Assembly: GCF_021991835.1 (NCBI RefSeq)
Contig: NZ_JAHDAU010000002.1
Span: 372,001-436,000, forward strand
Origin: Polaribacter sargassicola
GTDB lineage: Bacteria > Bacteroidota > Bacteroidia > Flavobacteriales > Flavobacteriaceae
DNA length: 64,000 bases
Reading direction: 5' to 3'
Of this stretch, positions 9,501 to 17,932 are shown piece after piece. Under the pieces are notes generated by a model that was not told the origin of the DNA, did not search any database, and saw only the letters and a program-made list of their open reading frames with translations. Position 1 is the stretch's first letter. Each line of letters begins with the position of its first letter. The position numbers and the translations under genes are program-made.

Positions 9501-10909
9501 TCAGACCTATTATGCTAACTGCTTTTACAGATGTATTAGGCTTTTTACCAATGGCTATTTCATCATCAGCAGGTGCAGAAGTACAACGTCCTTTAGCAAC
9601 TGTAGTTATTGGTGGTTTGTTAACCTCTACACTATTAACATTATTCGTTTTACCTATTTTATACCATTGGGTAGAAAATAAATCATTTAGGTTTAAACCA
9701 AATAAAAAGTTGGTTACAGCAACAGCATTAGTATTATTACTATTTGGCTTTTCACTAAAAAGTAATGCACAAGAGTTGAATGATACAATTCCCGAAATTT
9801 CAGTACAAGAAGCTGTTGAACTCGCAAAAAGTAATTATCCAATACTAAAACAACAGCAATTGGAAATCACAAAACAAGAACAATTAAAAGCGACTGCCTA
9901 TGATTTTGGTTCTACTCAAATTTTTACAGGTGGAGAAGAAATTGATAATGGTAATGGCATTTATACAACCATAGGTGTTGGTCAATCTAATATTGATGTA
10001 TTTGGTATTGGTTCTAAAAAAAAGCTACAAGAACAAAGGATACTATTGGCTAAAAAAGCATTTCAACTTTCCGAATTGGAATTGGAATTGGAAGTCAAAA
10101 AGGCTTGGTCAAAATGCTATCAAATGAAGAGAAACTATCAATTGTATAAAGAATTAGATTCCATTTATTCCAAATTCCAACAAGCAGTAGCTTTAAATTA
10201 TGAAGTAGAAGCCATTTCCAAGTTAGAGTATTCGGCAGCTAAAAATCAAGCGTTTCAAATTCAAAATAAAAAAGCGCAAGCCTATAGTAATTATCTTATT
10301 GCTTTACAGCAATTCAATTTATGGTTGGTTTCTGAAGAAATTTTTACGGTTTCAAATGAATTTGATGCAGCTATAGATATAGAAACATTCAATATTGAAA
10401 ATCATCCGTTGTACAGTATGTCACAGAATATTGTAGATGAAGCGGATGCCAAATACAAAGCTGCAAAAGCAGATAATTTACCAAAATTCAATTTACAAGG
10501 TGGTTTACAGAAAGTAAATGGCAATTCAGGATTTTACACCTACCAAGCAGGTATTTCCATTCCGTTTTTATCAGGTACTAACAAAGCACAGGTTAGAAGT
10601 GCGAGAATTAATAAAGAAATAGCAGAAACAAATGTAGCGTTCAAAAAACAGGAAGTACAATCAAGGTTTGTTCAGGCTAAAGAAAATTATATCAAATGGA
10701 AAACATCTTGGGCATTTTATAAAGACCAAGTACTACCATTAACAAAAGAGCAAAAAACAGGTGCATTAGTGGCATACAGTGAAGGCGAAATAAATTATAC
10801 AGCATTTACGCAACTGATAAAAGAAGCCATTCAATCTGAATTGGAAGCCCAATCAGCTTTAGTAAACTATTTAGAAAGTACATTTCAATTACAATATTTT
10901 AATCAATAA
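6581..10909 (+). CDS. CusA/CzcA-family heavy-metal RND pump fused to a TolC-like outer-membrane factor
   Basis: A 1,442-residue protein. Residues 1 to about 1,040 are a complete HME-RND pump: an N-terminal membrane helix, the periplasmic VPIDAVPDITNNQVQV segment, the DFGIIVDGAVIIVE proton-relay motif near residue 400 and the second transmembrane block around 880-1,035. From about 1,045 there is a new signal-like stretch (VLLLFGFSLKSNAQ), then an outer-membrane-efflux (TolC/CusC) domain with coiled-coil repeats to the C terminus. The inner-membrane and outer-membrane parts must end up in different membranes, so cleavage after NAQ is plausible. The downstream adaptor begins 4 nt after the stop. 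Likely substrates are Zn, Cd, Co or Cu; the exact metal is not certain. Confidence 0.9.
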   Translation: MINKIIDFSINNKFIIGLLTLTIVGAGIWSMTQVPIDAVPDITNNQVQVITQAPNLGTEDIEQFVTYPVEVAMSNLPDVKEIRSISRFGLSVVTIVFDDYMGTYLPRQLVAEKLNEVKEQIPSGFGEPAMGPISSGLGEIYQYTLKVKPEYKDKYSVTDLRTMQDWIVQRQMAMVEGVVEVNAIGGKIKQYEVAVDPNELKAIGLTITDVFEALEANNQNTGGAYIEKNHQANFIRGEGLVRSLEDIKKITVKNTNNIPITVGDIATVQFGAAIRYGALTQDGEGEVVGGLVMMLKGANSNDVIENVKVRMAQIEKSLPEGIIIEPLLDRSKLIAETTSTVATNLIEGALIVIFVLIFLLGNWRGGLIVASTIPLSLLFAFILMNVFDVWANLMSLGAIDFGIIVDGAVIIVESTVFLIASQVLKKRKLSSKERDGVAADASKKMMNAAFFGQLIILIVFLPILALEGIEGKMFKPMALTFIFAMIGAMVLCLTYVPMMSSLVLRAPKSDKKSYGDRLVHWVEDKYQPLLVKALQKGKWIIGVAVVLFGITVFMFTRMGGEFIPQLDEGDIAFHAILKPGSSLTETIETTTKIEQIVKAKFPEVEKIVSRIGVAEIPTDPMPMDLADVFVILKPKSEWTTSTSKDELIEKMKEAVEIVPGVNYEFTQPIEMRFNELLEGVREDIAIKLYGEDIEVLSQKAEEISKIIAGTEGIGDMKAEATTGLPQMTISYNRNKLAQYGLQINTLNQIVQSAFAGGTAGVIFEGEKRFDLVVRLSSRNRKDITDVQNLYINLPSGSQIPLREIADVSYKAGPMQISRDNTNRRTYVGVNVRGRDVKSLVEEIKTKLDAQLELPSGYFIRYGGVFENLERASNRLQTVVPIALLLIFVLIYFALKSLPQTLMIYIAIPMATIGGVVALWLRDMPFSISAGVGFIVLFGVAVLNGLVMISGLNELKEEGITNLKDRIIEGTKRRIRPIMLTAFTDVLGFLPMAISSSAGAEVQRPLATVVIGGLLTSTLLTLFVLPILYHWVENKSFRFKPNKKLVTATALVLLLFGFSLKSNAQELNDTIPEISVQEAVELAKSNYPILKQQQLEITKQEQLKATAYDFGSTQIFTGGEEIDNGNGIYTTIGVGQSNIDVFGIGSKKKLQEQRILLAKKAFQLSELELELEVKKAWSKCYQMKRNYQLYKELDSIYSKFQQAVALNYEVEAISKLEYSAAKNQAFQIQNKKAQAYSNYLIALQQFNLWLVSEEIFTVSNEFDAAIDIETFNIENHPLYSMSQNIVDEADAKYKAAKADNLPKFNLQGGLQKVNGNSGFYTYQAGISIPFLSGTNKAQVRSARINKEIAETNVAFKKQEVQSRFVQAKENYIKWKTSWAFYKDQVLPLTKEQKTGALVAYSEGEINYTAFTQLIKEAIQSELEAQSALVNYLESTFQLQYFNQ

Positions 10910-10913
10910 GACA

Positions 10914-12107
10914 ATGAAAAACAAAATATATAAAATCTTTACCGTAATCGTGTTAACTATTGTTGTTTCAGCGTGCGGAAATAAAGATAATAATGGTTCT
11001 TCCCACGATGAAGAACAAAATATAAAAGTTAACGAAGAACATAATGAGAGCGAAGAAGTAATGCTTACACAACAACAGTTTGAAGCCTTAAAAATGAAAG
11101 TCGACACCTTGGCATTACGCAATATGAGTGGTTATGTTGAAGCAAATGGAACATTAGAAGTACCACCGCAAAATGAGGCTGCCATCACTTCAGTTGTTGG
11201 TGCAAATGTGTTATCCATAAAAGTGATTGAAGGAGACAAAGTGAATAAAGGTCAAGTTGTGGCATCTCTTTCACATCCAAATATTATTCAAATGCAAACC
11301 GATTATTTGAATGCTTTTAGCAATAGTAGTTTTTTAAAGAAGAACTTTGAGCGTCAACAAAAATTATATGATGCAGGAGTTGGCTCTGGTGCAAATTTTC
11401 AAAAGGCCGAAGCCGAATATGATGCCTCTAAAGCAATGGTAAATGGATTGGAAGCCCAATTGAAACTATTAAATATAAACACGTCATCAGTACGAAATGG
11501 AACAATTGCTCAAAGTATATCATTACGCAGTCCTATTGAAGGCTATGTGCAAAAGGTAGAAGTAAAAACAGGACAGTATGTTGAACCTCAAACCGAACTT
11601 TTTGAAATAGTAAATACGCATCACGTTCACGCCGACTTAATGGTATTTGAAAAAGATGTGTATAAAGTAAAAAAAGGTCAAAAAGTAAGCTTTAATATAC
11701 AAACAATTCAAGATGAAGAATTAACAGCAGAAATCTATTCCGTAAGCAAAACATTTGAAGATGACCCTAAAGCAGTACACGTACACGCTGAAATTGAAAA
11801 CAAGAAAGGTAACTTAATTCCTGGAATGTATATTCAAGGAAAAATTCAAACAGAAAACACACAAACTATGGCATTGCCCGAAAGTGCGATAGTAAAAGAA
11901 GGTGATAGATTTTTCGTGTTTTCGGCAGAAAAAGAAAATGACGATTGGAGTTTTAAACCTATTGAAGTGCTTTTAGGAGCAAAAGATGGCAATTGGGTAG
12001 CTGTTCAATTTACTGAAGAACAAGATAAAATCACAAAATTCGCTTATAACAATGCGTATTATTTAATAGCCGAAATGAAAAAAGGCGAAGCAGAACACGA
12101 ACATTAG
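10914..12107 (+). CDS. RND efflux periplasmic adaptor (membrane fusion) lipoprotein
   Basis: A 397-residue lipoprotein (VVSAC, lipid Cys about 21) with an acidic, His-containing N-terminal linker. The membrane-fusion-protein order follows: a barrel-sandwich half (GDKVNKGQVVASLSHP), an alpha-hairpin coiled coil of about 60 residues, the second barrel-sandwich half (LRSPIEGYVQKVEVKTGQYV) and a beta-barrel. A C-terminal HEH-type His-rich end could bind metal. It bridges the RND pump and its outer-membrane factor across the periplasm, matching CusB/CzcB. It is 4 nt downstream of the pump gene and 3 nt upstream of the Fur-family regulator, so it is operonic. Confidence 0.88.
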   Translation: MKNKIYKIFTVIVLTIVVSACGNKDNNGSSHDEEQNIKVNEEHNESEEVMLTQQQFEALKMKVDTLALRNMSGYVEANGTLEVPPQNEAAITSVVGANVLSIKVIEGDKVNKGQVVASLSHPNIIQMQTDYLNAFSNSSFLKKNFERQQKLYDAGVGSGANFQKAEAEYDASKAMVNGLEAQLKLLNINTSSVRNGTIAQSISLRSPIEGYVQKVEVKTGQYVEPQTELFEIVNTHHVHADLMVFEKDVYKVKKGQKVSFNIQTIQDEELTAEIYSVSKTFEDDPKAVHVHAEIENKKGNLIPGMYIQGKIQTENTQTMALPESAIVKEGDRFFVFSAEKENDDWSFKPIEVLLGAKDGNWVAVQFTEEQDKITKFAYNNAYYLIAEMKKGEAEHEH

Positions 12108-12110
12108 ATT

Positions 12111-12524
12111 ATGCAAACCATAGAACAATTATTAGAGTTAAAAAATATTCGCGTTACGGCAATGCGTTTATTGATTTATAAGTTTCTTGTAAATAAACAA
12201 GTAGCAGTAACATTAAGTGATATAGAAAATGCTTTTGAAAAAGCAGATAGAACTACCTTATACAGAACTATTAAAACTTTTGAAGAAAAGGATATTGTTC
12301 ATCAAATAGATGATGGTACAGGTATTACCAAATATGCTTTATGTGAACAAGGTTGTAGTTGTGATATAAATAAAGATTTACACTTACATTTCCATTGTAA
12401 CAATTGTAATGAAACCATTTGCTTAACAGACCATAAAATACCAAAAATTAAAGTGCCTGATGGCTTTGTTTCAGAAAATGTAAACTTGGTTGTAAAAGGT
12501 ATATGTGATAAGTGTAGTAGATAA
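12111..12524 (+). CDS. Fur-family metal-responsive transcriptional regulator
   Basis: A 137-residue cytoplasmic regulator. The winged-helix part contains RVTAMRLLIYKFL and the recognition-helix-like DRTTLYRTIKTFEE (about 43-57). The C-terminal half has HLHFHCNNC and a final CDKC, giving two CxxC pairs for a structural zinc, plus an extra CEQGCSC cluster. Fur, Zur and PerR share this layout, and the metal cannot be decided from sequence. It sits inside the metal-efflux operon, so it most likely controls the operon in response to zinc or a related metal. No convincing operator was found by eye. Confidence 0.85.
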   Translation: MQTIEQLLELKNIRVTAMRLLIYKFLVNKQVAVTLSDIENAFEKADRTTLYRTIKTFEEKDIVHQIDDGTGITKYALCEQGCSCDINKDLHLHFHCNNCNETICLTDHKIPKIKVPDGFVSENVNLVVKGICDKCSR

Positions 12525-12580
12525 CAAATGCACTTCCATTGCACTTACTATTAGGTTATTTTTATGAAAAATTAGTGGAT

Positions 12581-12943
12581 ATGAAGTTTAATACTAAAAT
12601 ACCTAAATCTCTTAAACAGGCTTATAACGAAGAATTAAAACGATATAGTTTCTGTTTAGAAAATAAGCAGTATAGTAATGCTTGGTATCATTTAGAACGC
12701 AGTCATATCATAGGGCAATCTTACCCAATAGAACATACCTATTCACATTGGTTAATGCTAAAGTTTGGATTTATGCAAAAAGATACTAAAGAAGTACTCG
12801 GCCAAATTATTAGGTTACTTGTTGGTGGTTGGAAATCATTTATTGACCACGTGCCACTTGGTAACACAGGCGGTGCAAACGTACCACCATTAAAATCTAT
12901 GCCTATATCTAATGATATTAAAAATTTATTCAATTCAAAATGA
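12581..12943 (+). CDS. DUF3703-family protein
   Basis: About 120 residues. The frame extends upstream to a TTG at 12539, but ATG 12581 (MKFNTKIPK) gives the normal family start. Visible family features are an N-terminal helical half with AWYHLERSHIIGQ and a conserved GN[TS]GGANV segment near the end. Members occur next to metal-resistance genes in Bacteroidota and Proteobacteria; the function is unknown. His residues in WYHLERSHI and the VPLGNTGGANV loop could form a metal site, which is inference. It overlaps the P-type ATPase start by 4 nt, indicating translational coupling. Confidence 0.78.
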   Translation: MKFNTKIPKSLKQAYNEELKRYSFCLENKQYSNAWYHLERSHIIGQSYPIEHTYSHWLMLKFGFMQKDTKEVLGQIIRLLVGGWKSFIDHVPLGNTGGANVPPLKSMPISNDIKNLFNSK

Positions 12944-14892
12944 AGAAAAAGAAAATCAATTTAAGAGATTTACAACCAAATTCAGAAGAACAACATTCTC
13001 ACGATGATGGTCACGACCACGACCACGGAAATAGTAGTTCATTTAGAACCTATGTGCCTGCAATCATAAGTTTTACAATGCTTATCATTGGAATAGGATT
13101 AGATTATTTTGATGTTTCTTTTTTTAAGAATTGGACTCGTATTGTTTGGTACAGTATAGCATATTTGCCTGTAGGTTTTCCAGTAGTAAAAGAGGGTTGG
13201 AATAGTATTAAAAAGGGTGATATTTTTACAGAGTTCTTTTTAATGTCCATTGCTACTATTGGTGCGTTTATAATTGGTGAATATCCAGAGGGTGTAGCAG
13301 TAATGTTGTTTTATGCAGTAGGAGAATTATTTCAAAATGCAGCAGTAAATAGAGCAAAAGGAAATATTAAAGCATTATTGGATGTTAGGCCAAAAGAAGC
13401 CAATGTATTTCGTGATGGTGACTATATAAGTGTGTCGCCAGAAGCTGTAAATATTGGAGAGAAAATTCAAGTTCGTGTAGGTGAAAAAATTCCATTGGAT
13501 GGTATTTTATTATCCGAAAAAGCATCTTTAAATACTGCAGCATTAACAGGCGAAAGCAAACCAGATTCTATTCAAAAGGAAGCCAAGGTTTATGCAGGTA
13601 GTATTAATTTAGAAAGCGTTATTGAAGTTGAGGTAACCAATAAGTTTGAAGATAGTTCTATAGCGAGAATATTAGACTTGGTTCAAAATGCGACAGCACG
13701 CAAATCTAAAACAGAATTATTTATTAGACAGTTTGCTCGTATCTACACACCAATTGTAGTGTTTTTAGCTATTGGTGTTACTTTTATACCTTACTTTTTT
13801 GTAGATGATTATGTATTTAGAGATTGGTTATACAGAGCATTAATTTTCTTGGTAATATCTTGTCCTTGTGCGTTGGTAATTTCAATTCCTTTAGGATATT
13901 TCGGTGGATTGGGAGCAGCTTCAAAAAATGGAATCTTATTTAAAGGTGCTTCATTTTTAGATGCAATGACCAAGATAAATACTTTGGTAATGGACAAAAC
14001 AGGAACAGTTACCAAAGGTGTTTTTAAAATCAAAGAAGTAAAAGCAATCGGTTGGAATGAAACCGAATTTATGCAATACTTAATGGCGATGGAAGAACAA
14101 TCCACGCATCCAATTGCTAAAGCAATTTTAGAGTATAAAGCAGAAGGAGAAGATTTTGAAGCTACCGAAGTATCTGAAATTGCAGGTAAAGGTTTAAGAG
14201 GGATTGTAAATGGTAAAACAGTTTTAGTAGGAAATAAAGCCTTAATGACCTCTAATAATATTGATGTTCCATTTGAAACGGAATCTATTGTAGAATCTAT
14301 CGTTTTAGTTGCAATCGATAGTCAATTTGCAGGTTATGTAGTCATAGCAGATGAATTAAAGGAAGATGCAAAAGAAACTATTACAGCATTACACAAAGTA
14401 GGTATCGAAAATATTATGATGCTTTCCGGTGATAAAGATTCCATCACGCAACAAGTCGCTAAAGAGTTGAATATCGAAAATGCTAAAGGTGGTTTACTAC
14501 CAGAAGATAAATTAAACGAAGTTGAATCTTTAAAGAAGAATCCTGAAAATAAAGTAGCTTTTATAGGTGATGGTATTAACGATGCACCTGTTTTAGCAGC
14601 GAGTAATGTTGGTATTGCAATGGGTGGTTTAGGTAGTGATGTCGCAATAGAGACAGCAGATGTCATCATTCAAACAGACCAACCTTCAAAAGTCGTGAGA
14701 GCGATTAAAATAAGTCGTTCCACACGAAAAATCGTTTGGCAGAATATCATTTTAGCTTTTGGTGTTAAAGTCATTGTCTTGATATTAGGAGCAGGTGGTT
14801 TAGCCACAATGTGGGAAGCAGTTTTTGCAGATGTGGGAGTAGCATTATTAGCTATTTTAAATGCTGTGAGGTTACAGAAAATGAAATGGTAG
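12940..14892 (+). CDS. Heavy-metal-translocating P1B-type ATPase (Zn/Cd/Pb-like)
   Basis: A 650-residue ATPase. It has no N-terminal ferredoxin-like HMA domain; instead it has a His/Asp-rich stretch (HSHDDGHDHDHG, about 19-30). Key motifs are the TGES actuator loop, SCPCALVISIP in the sixth membrane helix (CPC about 308-310), the phosphorylation site DKTGT (Asp about 352), a STHPIA HP motif and GDGINDAPVLA. The last helices contain FADVGVALLAILNAVR, with the Asp-x-Gly of zinc-type P1B-2 pumps. It would export Zn, Cd or Pb from the cytoplasm to the periplasm, where the RND pump could take over. Being last in the operon, it fits regulation by the Fur-family protein. Confidence 0.9.
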   Translation: MKKKKINLRDLQPNSEEQHSHDDGHDHDHGNSSSFRTYVPAIISFTMLIIGIGLDYFDVSFFKNWTRIVWYSIAYLPVGFPVVKEGWNSIKKGDIFTEFFLMSIATIGAFIIGEYPEGVAVMLFYAVGELFQNAAVNRAKGNIKALLDVRPKEANVFRDGDYISVSPEAVNIGEKIQVRVGEKIPLDGILLSEKASLNTAALTGESKPDSIQKEAKVYAGSINLESVIEVEVTNKFEDSSIARILDLVQNATARKSKTELFIRQFARIYTPIVVFLAIGVTFIPYFFVDDYVFRDWLYRALIFLVISCPCALVISIPLGYFGGLGAASKNGILFKGASFLDAMTKINTLVMDKTGTVTKGVFKIKEVKAIGWNETEFMQYLMAMEEQSTHPIAKAILEYKAEGEDFEATEVSEIAGKGLRGIVNGKTVLVGNKALMTSNNIDVPFETESIVESIVLVAIDSQFAGYVVIADELKEDAKETITALHKVGIENIMMLSGDKDSITQQVAKELNIENAKGGLLPEDKLNEVESLKKNPENKVAFIGDGINDAPVLAASNVGIAMGGLGSDVAIETADVIIQTDQPSKVVRAIKISRSTRKIVWQNIILAFGVKVIVLILGAGGLATMWEAVFADVGVALLAILNAVRLQKMKW

Positions 14893-14897
14893 AAAAA

Positions 14898-15305
14898 CTA
14901 TAGGCTTTTATATTTTAAAATTTCATTACTAATAATATTTAAATCTTTTTCAAGCTGTTTAATTCCATATTTTTCAATAGCTAAAACTTTTGGTTTACAA
15001 CTTTTTTTAAATTTCTTATCACCACAAATTGTACATTTATCATTATTTCCAATCTTAAGTTTCCCTAATCCAGTTTTAATGACTTTTTCAATAAACAAAA
15101 GATTATCTGTTTCTAATTCTTCCTTATAAAACTGTAAGATACCTTTTTCGAGATGTGCAAACTCTCCATTAGCATATTTACCTGTTTTTAGTTTAAACTG
15201 ATGATTTGCAAAAAAAAAAAAAAAAGGATAAATAAAATCTCTATCTAAATCAATAGAGAGGGTATTTTGTATAAAAAATTGAACAAGAAAGAGCTTTTGA
15301 TTCGA
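14898..15305 (-). pseudogene. Decayed gene remnant with a C-terminal SEC-C-like zinc knuckle
   Basis: The minus-strand frame is open from 15305 to a stop at 14898, but has no normal start near the upstream end. Readable segments include GKYANGEFAHLEKGILQFY and a terminal CTICGDKKFKKSC, very close to the SEC-C metal-binding pattern. A 16-A homopolymer (15210-15225) encodes an odd Phe run and is a likely frameshift site. It probably represents the 3' part of a larger gene of a mobile element. The GEFAHxEKGILxFY motif is reminiscent of prokaryotic E2-fold/SEC-C proteins, but that is weak memory rather than proof. It might alternatively start at TTG 15098 as a short protein. Confidence 0.45.
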
Positions 15306-15832
15306 TTAGAGAATAAAGAGAACTATAAGAAAAGATTTTTTTTTAAACTGAGCCACGTGATTAATGAGTAATTCTAAAGAGACAGCTTAAAAAATGCTTA
15401 CCACGTTAACCAACTCTTTACCAATAAAATAATCGCTGTACCCCTTGATATTGTTGAGGTGTCCCAGCATTACCGAGTTTACCAACCCTCCCCATAAGTA
15501 TAAGTGTTTATTTGATTCAAAAAAGTTTGAACTAAAGTATTCTAGGTTGCTTTCGGTTCCTAAATCATCAAAACAAATGATTCCATGTTTTTTTTGATGT
15601 AGTCTTGGTTTGCTGTATTTCTGAATTACTTCATAACTTTCTTTTATGAATTCGAAACTTAATCATGCTTAAATAATAAGCAAAACCCCAAACAGCGACT
15701 TAATCGCACTTGACCTTATATATACTATTTTGAGTGTACCACTTGACAATTAGCACATACTATTTATAACTAATAAGTTGTAATTTCCAACTGGTACACA
15801 TAAGAAGTTTATTAATGCATTAAATAGATTAT
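15306..15832. other. Mostly non-coding stretch between the remnants and the primase-helicase gene
   Basis: Apart from the ATPase remnant, no intact gene was found. Close to the downstream gene there is an inverted repeat, GTGTACCA (15734-15741) and TGGTACAC (15792-15799), about 35 nt before the ATG. It could be an operator, but no partner regulator is visible. Confidence 0.4.
15388..15660 (-). pseudogene. Remnant of a DnaC-like P-loop ATPase
   Basis: The minus strand reads FEFIKESYEVIQKYSKPRL, then GIICFDDLGTESN, then a helix-rich tail ending KELVNVVSIF and a stop. The hydrophobic-FDDLGTE segment is a Walker B motif of DnaC/phage-replication-type ATPases. No Walker A part remains, and a stop codon lies immediately upstream of the readable piece. 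This is therefore a fragment of about 90 residues, probably left by an earlier mobile element. Confidence 0.45.
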
Positions 15833-17536
15833 ATGAGTAAGAACTACTATTATTTTGCAACACACACAACAAACGAGTCAATTTACAAATTCCTAACTAC
15901 AGGAGCTCTGTATAAAAAAATGACTCAAAAAGAACAAGAATTGCTAAAATTATTAGCCCAAGGTTATTTCAAAAGAGACAAAAGCAAAAATGTTTTAAAT
16001 TATTGTTCCGACTTTATTACCAATCATCATCAAGATTTTGAAGAACTAAACAGTAACTTAGGTTATTCACTTAAGTTTTTCCTTAAGGATTACCTTGGGT
16101 TTCATTTCAAGTGGCAATCCAGCATGCGGTCCTTTGGAAAGAATGATGATTTTATTGCTGATCAGATAACGGAATCAGAACTTATTGAAGAAATGACAAA
16201 CCCAACAAGCTCTATAAAGAGATTATTAGATACCGCAAATGGAGATGTAAAATTGGTAAAACCTTTCTTGCCTTTTATCATGATCTCTTTAGATACGGAT
16301 ACAAGAGATAAAGAGAAGATGGAGTTCATACATACAGGTAGGTTTGTTTTTGATTTTGATAAGATTGGAGATGAAGAGACAACTCTAAAATGGATGAATA
16401 AAGTTTGGAAAGGCACAAAAAATGTAAAGCCATATATGGCTTTTGTATCACCAAGTGGAAATGGATTTAAATTATTTTGCCAGGTAGATACTTCTAATGA
16501 GGATTTCATAAACGATTTTGCCAGTGAAGAAAGAGGAGAAATGATGGTTAAACACAAAATTTGGTATGAGGGGGCTTGGAAAGAGTTAGCAGAAAATTTT
16601 CCTAAAATTGCTGATAATATTGATACGGCTACCAAAGACCCTCAACGCTTAACACTACTACCTTTTATTGCTGATAAAGCGACTCATTTTAAATATGCCC
16701 CTAAGGTGTTCTCTGAATATTCAAAAATCGTAGAGGCAGAAAAAGAACAAAGAAGAATTAAGAAAGAGCAAGATATTAAAAAACATGAAGTTGAAGTAAA
16801 AGCTCTAATGCAAAAAGAAGGTATCACCTCTAAAAGGGAAGCCTACCATTTATACCAAAAAAATAGAGCTAACGGTTTTGATTTAGAGCTTGAAATAGAC
16901 AAGTTTAAAAAAGTAATTACTTTTATTATTGATTTATCTAAAGAAGATACTAGGGTAAAAAATTGGTTAAAGAAAAAGTTTAGTAGCTATGAAATCTTAA
17001 ACAAACAAAGTTGGGTTTTATATGGTGTTTTTGGCAGTATGGGCATAAATGAATTAAAGAAATTAATACCACTAGGCTCTAACAAATTAGACAAAAATCA
17101 TGGAGACTATAATTGGGCTAACAAAAGCGATGAAAACTATGATGAGGACAAAAGAAAAGAACTCACACTAGCTTCATTCTATAAATTAGTCTTCGAAATA
17201 GGAAAAGTAAAAGATTATGTCCTAGATAATTTTGCGATAACCTCATCTCAAGTCTCAAATTTCAAGTTAATTAATAAAGCCTATGAAAACTATAAATACA
17301 ATTTAGACTTAAAAGAAGAAGGCGAAAAGAATGCTGATCTATCAGAGTTTTTAAAGAAAATTAATTTCCATCTTGATGCTAAAAAAAACAGATTGCCTTT
17401 AATTAAAAATCTTGAAGAAACGGAACCTGATATTAAATTGGGCCCAAAAGAATATCTTGATAAAGATGTTATGAAAAACCTAATTAAAGTTAAATATGCC
17501 GATAAGAGAATATTTTCTTTAAGATCTCAATGCGGT
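15833..17536 (+). CDS. Primase-helicase, exon 1 (BT4734-like primase domain, ends inside Walker A)
   Basis: Exon 1 supplies 568 residues of a predicted 1,634-residue spliced protein. About residues 165-310 resemble the BT4734/VirE-N family, an archaeo-eukaryotic-primase-like domain: FDFDKIGD as acidic strand, FVSPSGNGFKLFCQVD, and DIDTATKDPQRLTLLPF. A charged helical linker (about 305-360) and a PriCT-like helical region follow. The exon ends ...SQCG, halfway through a P-loop. Without splicing, translation stops at 17567-17569, giving a 578-residue product with no helicase. Likely role: replication of an integrative or plasmid-like element. The ATG at 15833 is the only good start. Confidence 0.7.
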
Positions 17537-17932
17537 ACTTCCTGTGCCGTCCTAGAGGGTGATCTCTAGGTAATAAAACATTTGAATTGCTGGAAGGCTA
17601 ACCCTTGTAAAACTATAAGGTACGTGAGTGAACAATAAAAAACTTACGCTAAGTCGCTAATCAGCAGCTAAGCTTTCATGTAAAAAATATACCTCTTGGG
17701 ATTTAGCACATCCTATCATATAACAATATATGTAAATGATCAACTGGTATACAAAAAATATTTATATGATTGAAAGTTCAGAGACTATCCCGAGAGGGAG
17801 TACCCCCAAGTGGGTGGAAGCGAATGTCAGCTAAAACAGCTGAAGATATAGTCCGATCTTATGGGAAACCATGAGCTGGAGAGGAATACCCTCTTCCGGG
17901 TAAGAAGTAACGCCCCTTACTGAACATAACCG
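17537..17932 (+). ncRNA. Group I self-splicing intron (IA-like), 396 nt, no homing endonuclease
   Basis: The four conserved core elements are present in order: P (AATTGCTGGAAGG, 17585), Q (AATCAGCAGCTAAG, 17659), R (GTTCAGAGACTAT, 17776) and S (GAAGATATAGTCC, 17842). P7 pairs GACTAT (17783-17788) with ATAGTC (17848-17853), P3 pairs ACATT (17578) with AATGT (17823), and P8 is CAGCT/AGCTG. P2 is a perfect 7-bp hairpin (17551-17570). Small hairpins between R and P3 resemble the P7.1/P7.2 of subgroup IA. P1: exon GCGGT ending at 17536 pairs with GCCGT (17546-17550), with the required U-G wobble at the splice site. P10: CCTGT (17541-17545) pairs with ACAGG at the start of exon 2. The last intron base is G (17932). 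Confidence 0.92.

Noticed and set aside
17537..17932. Group II intron
   Set aside because: No GTGYG-type start, no domain V hairpin and no reverse transcriptase; the 396-nt size and core motifs fit group I.
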